Source: Acidimicrobiales bacterium (GTDB lineage: Bacteria; Actinomycetota; Acidimicrobiia; Acidimicrobiales; Aldehydirespiratoraceae). From it: a stretch of 64,000 nt of DNA. The notes beneath the pieces were generated by a model. It ran no database searches. It was not told the DNA's origin and worked only from the letters and a program-made list of their open reading frames with translations. Positions 42,382 through 49,056 of this stretch are shown piece after piece. The translations under genes were made by a program, and so were the position numbers. Location of the stretch: NCBI GenBank assembly GCA_029263215.1, contig JAJCXY010000018.1, positions 21,466-85,465 on the forward strand. Direction: 5' to 3'. Positions within the stretch are counted from its first letter, which is position 1. Each line of letters begins with the position of its first letter.

Positions 42382-43269
42382 TCATGCGGCTATGGCTTTG
42401 CCTTGAGCGATCAGCTCGTCAGCAGAGCTCTTGGGTAGCGAGGTGAACGCGCCGGCGTTGGGTCCGTTCAAGATTCGGACGTCTACCCTCTGGTCGGCGA
42501 TGTCAATCGTCGACCCGTTGGTTATCTGCGTTGGTTTCTTTTCGTAGGTCTTGTAGGTCGTGCCCCGCTCAGTGGGGCAGGTGTCCACCGTTCGTTGGGC
42601 AGGTCCCTCACCGTTCGTTGGGCAGGTAGGGGTGCCCGCTGAGTGGGGCAGGTCCGCGTCGTTGATGGTCTGTAATTCGTCAGAACCTGCCCCGTCCAGT
42701 GGGGCAACCTCCCTCGGATGACCTGCCCCGTCCAGTGGGGCAGGTTCTGGAGGAGGGGTTGCCCCACCCGCTGGGGCAGGTTCCGTGTACTGGCCGAGCT
42801 CGTTGCGAGGAGTCGGAATCGAAACCGGCTCCAACTCGGGGCCGGTTTCGGCCAGATTCCACCACGGCGTCAGCGGGAGGCTCAGCGAGATCAGCTTCGA
42901 GCTCCCACGGCCACGGTCCTCGAGCAGCCACCAGCCGCCGGCCATCCCCTCTTCGAGGTAGACCGCGACGCTGTCGCGCTTGAGATTGAGTTCCGTCGCC
43001 AGCCGCGAAACCGAGACCGTCGTGGAGGCGAAGTCGCCGCGGTCCTGATCGTACGTCACGTAGGTCGAGATCAGCAGGCCCACAGCGAGCCCCGTTGAGG
43101 CCGTGTTGCGCCGTCCGAACACATGCCGACCGTGAGCGCGAAACTTGCGCTGCCACGAGAACACGGACTGCAGCGGCTCCACCAGCTCACCCTCGTCATC
43201 TAGCTCCCACGACCAACGCGGGAAACCGACCTCAAGTAGCTCACCCCGGAACTCACCCTCGAGAATCAT
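42382..43269 (-). CDS. Putative replication initiator (wHTH, lambda O-like) with internal iterons
   Basis: A 295-residue protein. The N-terminal third has a winged-helix pattern (TGLAVGLLISTYVTYDQDRGDFASTTVSVSRLATELNLKRDSVAVYLEEGMAGGWWLLEDRG), as in phage initiators and helix-turn-helix replication proteins. The middle third is a low-complexity linker made of 12-residue repeats that mirror the DNA palindromes encoded there. A basic Thr/Lys-rich C-terminal part follows (YKTYEKKPTQITNG). GGAGG lies five bases before the ATG. A start region with iterons inside the initiator gene is the arrangement of lambda O. Confidence 0.6.
   Translation of the reverse strand: MILEGEFRGELLEVGFPRWSWELDDEGELVEPLQSVFSWQRKFRAHGRHVFGRRNTASTGLAVGLLISTYVTYDQDRGDFASTTVSVSRLATELNLKRDSVAVYLEEGMAGGWWLLEDRGRGSSKLISLSLPLTPWWNLAETGPELEPVSIPTPRNELGQYTEPAPAGGATPPPEPAPLDGAGHPREVAPLDGAGSDELQTINDADLPHSAGTPTCPTNGEGPAQRTVDTCPTERGTTYKTYEKKPTQITNGSTIDIADQRVDVRILNGPNAGAFTSLPKSSADELIAQGKAIAA
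42561..42778. repeat. Iteron-like palindromes inside the initiator gene (putative replication origin)
   Basis: Three inverted repeats TGCCCC-N7-GGGGCA start at 42688, 42724 and 42760, exactly 36 bp apart, and a fourth lies at 42561-42579. Between 42583 and 42653 three further copies of the half-site GGGCAGGT (42597-42604, 42620-42627, 42646-42653) occur at about 22-26 bp. An A/T-richer gap (42654-42684) separates the two groups. Regular spacing, palindromy and location in a DNA-binding initiator gene suggest an origin. The 36-bp repeat also produces a 12-residue protein repeat, so coding repetition is the alternative. Confidence 0.6.
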
Positions 43270-43367
43270 GGGACCCTCCGGTCAGCAAGGCGATGGAGCT
43301 CCTCAAGATCCGCCCGGGTCCGACCACGACGCCCTACGGGACTAGCCCCATAAGAACGACCAGACAT
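43266..43367 (-). CDS. 33-residue coupled micro-ORF upstream of the initiator
   Basis: ATG to TGA gives a 33-residue basic peptide ending RADLEELHRLADRRVP. Its ATG overlaps the preceding gene's stop (TGATG) and its TGA overlaps the initiator's ATG (ATGA). The initiator's GGAGG site lies inside it. Double coupling favours real translation; no family is recognised. It is too short for ordinary gene callers. Confidence 0.5.
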   Translation of the reverse strand: MSGRSYGASPVGRRGRTRADLEELHRLADRRVP

Positions 43368-43762
43368 CAGCCAGCAAGCTCTGCGATGTCGACCGAGTCG
43401 TCAAACCCGAACTCCAACGCGCCGCCAGGGTGCGGCCGGTCGACGAGATTCCCGACCGGGATCTCCACGAGTGTGGGCTCTTGCGTCTCGACAATCTCAC
43501 CACTACCGACGGCCTCGAGACGTGCCTCATCAGTGCCGCACTCCCCACAGACAGGAACACACCGGCAACGTGTCATCCTCGACCCAGCCGCAAGGCAGTT
43601 CTCAGGAAGCGATGCACCACAACGCGGACAATCCCCAGCGTCAACGGCAAGAGTGATCTCGGCGACCTCGTCCATCACCATGCCAAGATCGGCCAGGCAC
43701 GACGGCCGAAACGGATGAGCTCCCGAGAACGACACGATTGACTCTCGCTCTGATTCCATCAC
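43367..43762 (-). CDS. Zinc-ribbon-like element protein
   Basis: A 131-residue protein with a cysteine-rich centre: CPRCGASLPENC followed by CRCVPVCGECG, enough for one or two zinc sites. The second half is acidic (ETQEPTLVEIPVGNLVDRPH ... FGFDDSVDIAEL). The ATG overlaps the stop of the excisionase-like gene (ATGA). It could bind nucleic acid or act as a small adaptor; no named family is recognised. Confidence 0.6.
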   Translation of the reverse strand: MMESERESIVSFSGAHPFRPSCLADLGMVMDEVAEITLAVDAGDCPRCGASLPENCLAAGSRMTRCRCVPVCGECGTDEARLEAVGSGEIVETQEPTLVEIPVGNLVDRPHPGGALEFGFDDSVDIAELAG

Positions 43763-43947
43763 GCCGCCGGCTCACGCCGCGAATCGATCCACGCGTCGAT
43801 GTCATCAGCTCTGAACCGGAGCTTCCGGCCGATCTTCACCGCTCTTGGGCCATCGCCGCGGTAGCGCATCGAATGCATGGCAGCCGGCGTCATCCCAAGC
43901 CTATCCGCCACCTGATCGATATCTAGAAGGTTGTCGAGGTCACTCAT
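43759..43947 (-). CDS. xis: Excisionase-like HTH protein
   Basis: A 62-residue protein with a MerR/AlpA-type helix-turn-helix (LLDIDQVADRLGMTPAAMHSMRYRGDGPRAVKIGRKLRFRADDIDAWI). Small proteins like this in integrated elements act as excisionases or regulators. I start at the ATG at 43947 because GGATGGAG lies about six bases upstream; the longer start at 43959 is less likely. It is first in the leftward operon and divergent from the regulator-integrase pair. Confidence 0.75.
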   Translation of the reverse strand: MSDLDNLLDIDQVADRLGMTPAAMHSMRYRGDGPRAVKIGRKLRFRADDIDAWIDSRREPAA

Positions 43948-44014
43948 GCAGTGCTCCATCCATGTTGACAGCTACTTGACATCTTCTGCCAGTTCACGGA
44001 CACTTGCGAGGCAT
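43948..44014. promoter_or_regulatory. Divergent promoter region, two TTGACA hexamers 11 bp apart
   Basis: Between the excisionase-like and regulator genes lie TTGACA at 43965-43970 and 43976-43981. Either could serve as a -35 for rightward transcription, or together they form a TGTCAA-N5-TGTCAA operator read on the other strand. The -10 regions are weak. This is the likely switch between the int operon and the xis/rep/capsid operon. Confidence 0.45.
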
Positions 44015-44737
44015 ATGGAAGCCGAATTAGATGACAATCACCTTGAGGGCCTCCGTCAGTTGCTGCAGGGTCCTGGCGTCTCGGCCCCCGAACTGGGCGA
44101 GAGAAACCAAAGCTTCCTCACTGAATTCGGAGACACACGCACGGCGATCGAGTGGGGCACCGGCGGTGGTAATCCGTGGATCGACTACCGAAACGACAGC
44201 GGCCGCGGAGTTGGAGAAGGCCCGAGAGTTCGACCTGACTACTTCAGGGAACACGCAACCGATCACCTGATCGCACTCGCTGCCTGGAGCCCCGACACCG
44301 GTGCCGTCGAGATCGGGGGAGTCAGTCTCGTCGTTCCGCTCGACATCTGGGCACTAATCGGCCTCGAAGACGGGCTCTGGGTGCTGCTGCAAGTTTGGGT
44401 CGGTGGAGGCGGGGTTGCAATTTCAGAGATTCGGTTCTTGATGGGCGACTACTCCGACATCAGCATTCCTGAAAGTCTGCCAATCCAAAGTTGGAAGCGT
44501 GAGATCCTTCTGAAGGCGAACGAACTTCTTCTCACCGGTGCTAGCCCACCTACCGGCTACCGGCGGGTCCACCAGGTTCAACCTCGGAGCGACTCCCCCA
44601 CTGGAGAGGTGTTGCAGCGAGTCGTTGAATTGCGCGACAACTTCGGCCGGTCATTCGAGCAGATAGGACACGAGGTAGATCGGTCGAGCCGGACAGTTCG
44701 CCGGTACTACAAGCGAGCGAAAGGAGACGCCACATGA
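44015..44737 (+). CDS. Element regulator with C-terminal HTH
   Basis: About 240 residues from MEAELDDNHLEG. The N-terminal and middle parts (LRQLLQGPGVSAPEL ... VEIGGVSLVVPLDIWALIGLEDGLWVLLQVWV) are not recognised. The C-terminus has a sigma-4/resolvase-like helix-turn-helix (RVVELRDNFGRSFEQIGHEVDRSSRTVRRYYKRA). The stop overlaps the integrase start (ATGA). It is divergent from xis, the position of a repressor or activator of element mobilisation. Possible additional extension upstream to 43931 overlaps the xis promoter and is rejected. Confidence 0.6.
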   Translation: MEAELDDNHLEGLRQLLQGPGVSAPELGERNQSFLTEFGDTRTAIEWGTGGGNPWIDYRNDSGRGVGEGPRVRPDYFREHATDHLIALAAWSPDTGAVEIGGVSLVVPLDIWALIGLEDGLWVLLQVWVGGGGVAISEIRFLMGDYSDISIPESLPIQSWKREILLKANELLLTGASPPTGYRRVHQVQPRSDSPTGEVLQRVVELRDNFGRSFEQIGHEVDRSSRTVRRYYKRAKGDAT

Positions 44738-45825
44738 CCGGGTTCATTGAGAATCGGGGCGTCTACAAGCGGAGCGGGAAGACGCGTTGGACTGCCCGCT
44801 ACCGAGGGGCCGATGGTCGGGAGCGGGCGAGGTCGTTCGATCGCAAGGAGGATGCTCGGAGGTGGCTGAGCCTGAAGGAGGCGGAGGTCACGACCGGTGA
44901 TTGGGTTCCTCCCGAGCGGGCTCGGCGGTCGTTCGGTTCGTTGGCTGATGAGTGGCTTGAGCTCCACACCGGGAAGCCGTCGACGGTGGCCGGCTACAAG
45001 AGTGTTCTCAAGGCGCATCTGCGGCCGCGGTTCGGTTCTCGGGAGGTTGGGTCGATCGAGCGGCCGGAGATCCGTCGGTTCGTCGCTGACCTGGTCGACG
45101 GCGGTCTCGCACCGAACTCGGTGCGGAACATCTTGAATTGCATGAAGGGTGTGTTCTCGCATGCGCTCGAGGCTGGAGCGATCAAGGCGTCGCCAGCGGC
45201 CGGGGTCGCTGCTCCTCGAGGTGAGCGTCGAGAGATGGCCGTCGCTACGGACGCCCAGGTGGCCGCTCTCGCCGACGCGGTGCCGGCGGAATACTCGACG
45301 CTGATCTACGCGGCCGCCTACATGGGGCTTCGTGCGGGCGAGCTGTCGGCTCTCAGGGTGGGTGACTTGGACTTGATGCGGGGTCGGGCTCATGTTCGGC
45401 GTTCGGTGGCTGAGGTGCACGGGAAGCTCGTGTATGGCACTCCGAAGTCTGGTCGGGAGCGCACGGTGTCGTTGCCGCCGTTCTTGCGCGACATGTTCGC
45501 TCAGCACATCGCCCCGGTGGCCACCGATCCCTCTGCGCTGGTTTTCACCACCGCAGAGGGTTCAGCGGTGAGGATCTCGAACCTTCGTAGCCGAGTGTTT
45601 CGACCCGCGGCGGACGGGCTTGGTCTCGAGTCGCTGCGCTTCCATGACCTGCGCCACACGTGCGCCGCGTTCCTCATCGCATCCGGAGCACACCCGAGGG
45701 CGATCATGGAACGCCTCGGACACTCCTCGATCACCGTCACGATGGACACCTACGGCCACCTCCTCCCCTCCCTCGACGACGAGCTCACCGATGCTCTCGA
45801 GGCCCGGTACCGGAGTGTGTCGTGA
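44734..45825 (+). CDS. int: Tyrosine recombinase integrase
   Basis: A 363-residue tyrosine recombinase. The N-terminal arm-binding part begins RGVYKRSGKTRWTARYRG, and the SAM-like core-binding domain covers about residues 66-150. Catalytic residues are Arg200 (GLRAGELSAL), His304 and Arg307 (HDLRHTC), His330 (ERLGHSS) and nucleophile Tyr340 (DTYGHLLP). It inserts and removes the element by recombining the tRNA-Pro site. The gene lies 0.3 kb from the att copy next to the intact tRNA, the usual arrangement, and overlaps the regulator by four bases and the next membrane gene by one. Confidence 0.95.
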   Translation: MTGFIENRGVYKRSGKTRWTARYRGADGRERARSFDRKEDARRWLSLKEAEVTTGDWVPPERARRSFGSLADEWLELHTGKPSTVAGYKSVLKAHLRPRFGSREVGSIERPEIRRFVADLVDGGLAPNSVRNILNCMKGVFSHALEAGAIKASPAAGVAAPRGERREMAVATDAQVAALADAVPAEYSTLIYAAAYMGLRAGELSALRVGDLDLMRGRAHVRRSVAEVHGKLVYGTPKSGRERTVSLPPFLRDMFAQHIAPVATDPSALVFTTAEGSAVRISNLRSRVFRPAADGLGLESLRFHDLRHTCAAFLIASGAHPRAIMERLGHSSITVTMDTYGHLLPSLDDELTDALEARYRSVS

Positions 45826-46055
45826 TGGAGCTCGCTGGCACGAAGCTCACTTTTTTTCGCGGTCCCATGATGTGGTACGCGTTGTCGTTCGTGCCGGTCA
45901 CTCTGACGCAGCTGCTTTTCGAGAAGTACTCGGTAGGTCAGCCGGCGAGGGCCATCGTGGTGGTGCTTTGGGTTGCTGGTCTAATCGCTATGACGAACGT
46001 TCCGCTCGCGGTGGTGCGCCTCGTGCGCGGGCGTCAGCACCAGGACGAAGAATGA
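45825..46055 (+). CDS. Small two-helix membrane protein coupled to int
   Basis: A 76-residue protein with two probable membrane helices (MMWYALSFVPVTLTQLLF and AIVVVLWVAGLIAMTNVPLAVV) and a short basic C-terminus. Its ATG overlaps the integrase stop (TGATG), so it is translationally coupled. It is the last gene before the right att copy. A cargo, superinfection-exclusion or holin-like role is possible but not shown. Confidence 0.6.
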   Translation: MELAGTKLTFFRGPMMWYALSFVPVTLTQLLFEKYSVGQPARAIVVVLWVAGLIAMTNVPLAVVRLVRGRQHQDEE

Positions 46056-46061
46056 TCGCCG

Positions 46062-46084
46062 TGCGGACAGTTTGCGGACAGTTT
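46062..46084 (+). repeat. Integrase arm-site pair, right end
   Basis: Two tandem copies of GCGGACAGTTT preceded by T, identical to the pair at 37821-37843 and in the same orientation. It lies between the last element gene and the tRNA-side terminator. The 305 bases from 46056 to 46360 hold this pair, the terminator, att copy, tRNA-Pro and the next terminator, and no protein gene. Confidence 0.7.
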
Positions 46085-46122
46085 GGGGAGGTGGTGCCTT
46101 TGGTGAGCGGCTGAAAAAGCCA

Positions 46123-46148
46123 AACTCCCGCACCGTTGTGCGGGAGTT
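46123..46148 (-). terminator. Element-supplied terminator for tRNA-Pro
   Basis: AACTCCCGCA and TGCGGGAGTT form a perfect 10-base stem with loop CCGTTG, followed on the minus strand by TTTTT. It lies just inside the right att copy and now ends the leftward tRNA-Pro transcript. Its loop matches the CCGTTG of the chromosomal terminator left behind at 37620-37653. Confidence 0.75.
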
Positions 46149-46152
46149 GAGT

Positions 46153-46198
46153 GGTCGGGCTGAGAGGATTTGAACCTCCGACCTTCGGTCCCCCAGAC
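46153..46198 (-). repeat. attachment-site copy, right (within tRNA-Pro)
   Basis: The 46-bp match to 37657-37702 covers the 3' half of the tRNA plus two bases beyond. Identity between the copies ends in the anticodon stem, which places the strand-exchange region in the anticodon arm, as with many tyrosine integrases. The element restores a complete tRNA. Confidence 0.92.
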
Positions 46199-46229
46199 CG
46201 ACGCGCTAACCAAGCTGCGCCACAGCCCG
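46155..46229 (-). tRNA. tRNA-Pro (anticodon GGG)
   Basis: Read on the minus strand: acceptor CGGGCTG pairs with CAGCCCG; D-arm GCGC...GCGC; anticodon stem TCGGT/ACCGA with loop CTGGGGG, giving anticodon GGG; T-arm with loop TTTGAAT. No CCA is encoded. All stems close, so the gene appears functional despite the inserted element. Confidence 0.93.
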
Positions 46230-46298
46230 TGAGCAAGAGATCGTACCGCTCCACTCCTCCGCTCCCACCCCGTCCCAAACCGTCCCCCCACCAAAATC

Positions 46299-46339
46299 TC
46301 TGAGCGCTTTCGCGCGCATAACGCGCGGAAGCGCTCAGA
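46299..46339 (-). terminator. Strong hairpin terminator of the 69-residue gene
   Basis: An 18-base stem, TCTGAGCGCTTTCGCGCG with CGCGCGGAAGCGCTCAGA, is perfect apart from one G-T pair and has a five-base loop. Minus-strand transcription then meets TTTT. A partial copy of the GCGCTCAGAAAA arm also lies at 46355-46368. Confidence 0.75.
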
Positions 46340-46360
46340 AAAACCGGGATGCGAACGCGC

Positions 46361-46570
46361 TCAGAAAAGGAGGAGGAATCCTTGGGCTAGTCGCCAGAGC
46401 AGATAGACACCTGCCACACCCACCCCGACCCAGAAATGCCAGGGAGTCTTTGGGGGCGCATGATCCACCCCCGGCGTGCCCTCGAGGGGCGAACCACAAT
46501 CGGGGCAGGAGCCGTCGGCGCCGACCGACGGCGGGGTCCAGTTCTTCTCGCACGACTCGCACCACGGCAT
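46361..46570 (-). CDS. Small zinc-ribbon membrane protein
   Basis: A 69-residue protein. An N-terminal zinc ribbon (CESCEKNW ... CPDCGSPLEG) is followed by a membrane helix ending the protein (WVGVGVAGVYLLWRLAQGFLLLF). Such small proteins are common in actinobacteria, with unknown function. It lies 29 bases downstream of the SpoIIE phosphatase gene and ends in a strong terminator. Confidence 0.7.
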   Translation of the reverse strand: MPWCESCEKNWTPPSVGADGSCPDCGSPLEGTPGVDHAPPKTPWHFWVGVGVAGVYLLWRLAQGFLLLF

Positions 46571-46599
46571 GACCGTGCAGGTTAGGCCTGTGGACGGGC

Positions 46600-47679
46600 T
46601 CAGTCGCGCCGGATTGCCATGATGGCTGTGTCGTCGTCGATGACGCCCCCGGCATGATCCTTGGCCGCATCGATGAGGGCCTTACACAGCACGTCGGGGG
46701 GCGCATTGAGCTCGCGTTCGGCGGTCTTCACGATGCGGTCCTCACCGAACTGGGATCCCCCGGCGCGGGCCTCGGCGAGACCGTCGGTGTACATCACCAC
46801 CAGGTCGCCACTCTCCATCGGGATCTCCCGAGAGAAGTAGTGAGCCTTGGGGTCGAGCATGAGAAGTGGTCCGGTGGACCTCAGGGGCAGGACGCCGTCC
46901 TCCTGGAACAGGAAGAAGGGAGGATGCCCGGCCGATGCGTAGCGAAGAGTGCCTGCTTCGGTGTCGAACACGATCACCGCGGCGGAGATGAATTCCTCGT
47001 CGCGATCGCCGGCTGCGAGCTGAGCGTTGAGCTCCTCGAACGCCTGGGCCGGATCGCGGAACTGACGCAGGAACACCCGCAGGAGGTACTTCGCCTGGAA
47101 AGCGGTGATCGACGACTCGATGCCGTGTCCGGCAACATCGCCGATGACGGCGGCAACTCGCGTGGGCCCGACTCGGTGAACATCGAAGAAGTCGCCCGCC
47201 ATGAGGCCCGAACCCGCCTGATACACCCGGCCGATCTCGAAACCGCTGAAGTCGGGGACCTCTTCGGGCGCGAGGCGTGCGGCCCAGGCCTTGGGGGCCA
47301 GTTGCTCTTGTTCGAGCGCTTCGCCGGCGCGACGCTCGAGGTCGTAGCGATTGCGGGCCATGCGGGCCTCGCGAACCGACAAGCGGGCCCACCACAGCGA
47401 CACCGCCGCGGGGATGATCATCACGCCGAAGACGGCCATGATCTCGGGATCGTCGATGTAGGCCGCGGCAGCCGCAGCGGGTGCCAGCAGGGCGTAGACG
47501 ATGACCGCGTGAGCTTCCTTGCGGTACGACGCGAAGGCCAGTGAGTGGGCCTCGACGTCGACGTTGAGATCGGATTCGATGAGGCGCACAACTCTGAAAC
47601 GCAGGCGAGCCGACCGGACAGAGACGATCGCGGCCAAGAAGCAGAGAGCTGCTACAGAGGTCAGGATTATGGTTGTCAC
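46600..47679 (-). CDS. Membrane PP2C/SpoIIE-type serine phosphatase
   Basis: A 359-residue protein. Two to three N-terminal membrane helices (IILTSVAALCFLAAIVSV; AVIVYALLAPAAAAAAYI; IMAVFGVMIIPAAVSLWW) precede a coil and a SpoIIE phosphatase domain from about residue 145. Metal-binding acids are in MAGDFFDVHRVGPTRVAAVIGDVAGHG, VVMYTDGLAEAR and IDDDTAIMAI. It likely controls an anti-sigma-factor antagonist partner-switching pathway or general stress response. A GGAGA site precedes the GTG start. Confidence 0.88.
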   Translation of the reverse strand: MTTIILTSVAALCFLAAIVSVRSARLRFRVVRLIESDLNVDVEAHSLAFASYRKEAHAVIVYALLAPAAAAAAYIDDPEIMAVFGVMIIPAAVSLWWARLSVREARMARNRYDLERRAGEALEQEQLAPKAWAARLAPEEVPDFSGFEIGRVYQAGSGLMAGDFFDVHRVGPTRVAAVIGDVAGHGIESSITAFQAKYLLRVFLRQFRDPAQAFEELNAQLAAGDRDEEFISAAVIVFDTEAGTLRYASAGHPPFFLFQEDGVLPLRSTGPLLMLDPKAHYFSREIPMESGDLVVMYTDGLAEARAGGSQFGEDRIVKTAERELNAPPDVLCKALIDAAKDHAGGVIDDDTAIMAIRRD

Positions 47680-47745
47680 CGGTTCTCCTCGGAGAGGTCG
47701 GTTGTGGAATGGTACCCGTACACAATGACAAGGGTTGTGTCAGGG

Positions 47746-49056
47746 TCAGTCGCCGCGGCGACGAACCCGTATCTTGATCGGCGTAGCTCCAAGGTCGAAA
47801 GCCTCTCTCAACGATCGCTCGAGGTACCTCAGATAGGTCTTCGGCATCTCGCGGTTGCTGAACAAGGTAAACGTCGGCGGATCGGTGGCTCCCTGGGTTG
47901 CGTAGAGCACCCGGGCGCCGTGCGGAGCGGGCTGGGCCACCTGGGCGGCACGGATCGCCTTGTTGACATCACGGGTCGGAATGCGGGTGCGATAGTCGCC
48001 CACCGCGGCCTGAAGCGACGGCCACAACCGCGACACTCCCTTGCCGGTGAGGGCCGAGATTCGTAGCACGGCCGGATCGCCCAGGAATGAAAGCTTGCGC
48101 TCGACGGCGATCGCGATCTTCCCGCGTGCCTCGGTGTCGAGCAGCTCCCACTTGTTGAGCAGGATCACGATCGGGCAGCCGGCCGCATCGACCCGCTCCG
48201 CCAGGCGCTGGTCCTGATGGGTTATTCCCACCGTCGAGTCGATCACCAGCAGGGCCACGTCGGAGCCGTCGACGGCCTTCAATGCCCTGACCAGGGAGTA
48301 GTACTCGGTGTCTTCGTCGATCCGGGCCTTGCGCCGCATACCCGCGGTATCGACGAACCTGATGGGGCCATGCTCGGTCTCCACGAGGGTGTCGATCGCA
48401 TCACGGGTGGTGCCGGGCCGGTCGTGGACGACAGCTCGCTCCTCACCGATCAGGCGATTGAAAAGGGTGGACTTGCCCACATTCGGCCGACCGACCAGAG
48501 CCACCGAGAAGAGGTTCGTATCGTCGGAGGACGCAGGCTCGGGCTCATCGTCTGATCCTTCGGGAAGAAGCCTGATCAGGGCATCGAGGAGATCACCGGT
48601 GCCCTTGCCGTGAAGCGCGCTCACCGGGTAGGGGTCGCCCAGGCCCAGGCCCATGAATTCCCAGATGCCGACCTCGTGAGTCTTGTCGTCGACCTTGTTG
48701 GCCACCACCAGGACCGGTGTTTCGGTACGTCGCAGAACCAGCGCGACTCGCTCGTCTTCGGGCGTGACCCCAACTGTGGTGTCGACGACGAGCAAGACGA
48801 CGTCGGCCTCAGCCATCGCCTGCTCCGACTGGGCGCTCACCTTGTTGTCGAGGGAATCGCCGTCGGCCATCCAACCGCCGGTGTCGACCAGGGTGAAGTT
48901 GTGGCCGAGCCACTCGGCGTCGACGGTCTTGCGGTCGCGGGTGACGCCGGGTCGCTCCTCCACGATTGCCTCGCGGCGACCGAGGATGCGGTTGACCAGG
49001 GTGGATTTGCCCACGTTCGGTCGACCGATGATTGCTACAACGGGTAGACCACTCAT
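47746..49056 (-). CDS. der: Ribosome-associated GTPase Der (EngA)
   Basis: A 436-residue double GTPase. G1 motifs are IIGRPNVGKSTLVNR and LVGRPNVGKSTLFNR; G3 motifs are DTGGW and DTAGMRRK; G4 motifs are NKVDD and NKWEL. A KH-like C-terminal domain follows (ISALTGKGVSRLWPSLQA ... PPTFTLFSN). It is needed for assembly of the 50S subunit. The start at 49056 overlaps the stop of the DUF512 gene (ATGA); the longer open frame runs antisense to nothing useful and is rejected. Confidence 0.95.
   Translation of the reverse strand: MSGLPVVAIIGRPNVGKSTLVNRILGRREAIVEERPGVTRDRKTVDAEWLGHNFTLVDTGGWMADGDSLDNKVSAQSEQAMAEADVVLLVVDTTVGVTPEDERVALVLRRTETPVLVVANKVDDKTHEVGIWEFMGLGLGDPYPVSALHGKGTGDLLDALIRLLPEGSDDEPEPASSDDTNLFSVALVGRPNVGKSTLFNRLIGEERAVVHDRPGTTRDAIDTLVETEHGPIRFVDTAGMRRKARIDEDTEYYSLVRALKAVDGSDVALLVIDSTVGITHQDQRLAERVDAAGCPIVILLNKWELLDTEARGKIAIAVERKLSFLGDPAVLRISALTGKGVSRLWPSLQAAVGDYRTRIPTRDVNKAIRAAQVAQPAPHGARVLYATQGATDPPTFTLFSNREMPKTYLRYLERSLREAFDLGATPIKIRVRRRGD

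Larger units (their letters stand above)
37657..46198. mobile_element. Integrated capsid-encoding phage satellite / reduced prophage in tRNA-Pro(GGG)
   Basis: About 8.5 kb bounded by a perfect 46-bp direct repeat of the tRNA-Pro 3' half. A tyrosine integrase and a small membrane protein lie next to the intact tRNA, and matching GCGGACAGTTT tandem pairs lie near both ends. Content: excisionase, zinc-ribbon protein, initiator with internal iterons, WhiB, HK97-type capsid, HEPN-like protein, sensor-type regulator and small unknowns. No terminase, portal, prohead protease or tail gene is seen, so it cannot form a complete phage alone. The closest analogues I know in scale and content are mycobacterial phiRv1 and phiRv2. 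Confidence 0.88.

Noticed and set aside
42561..42778. CRISPR array
   Set aside because: Repeat units are palindromes of about 19 bp with short, related spacers inside a coding sequence; there are no cas genes and no 25-40 bp unique spacers.
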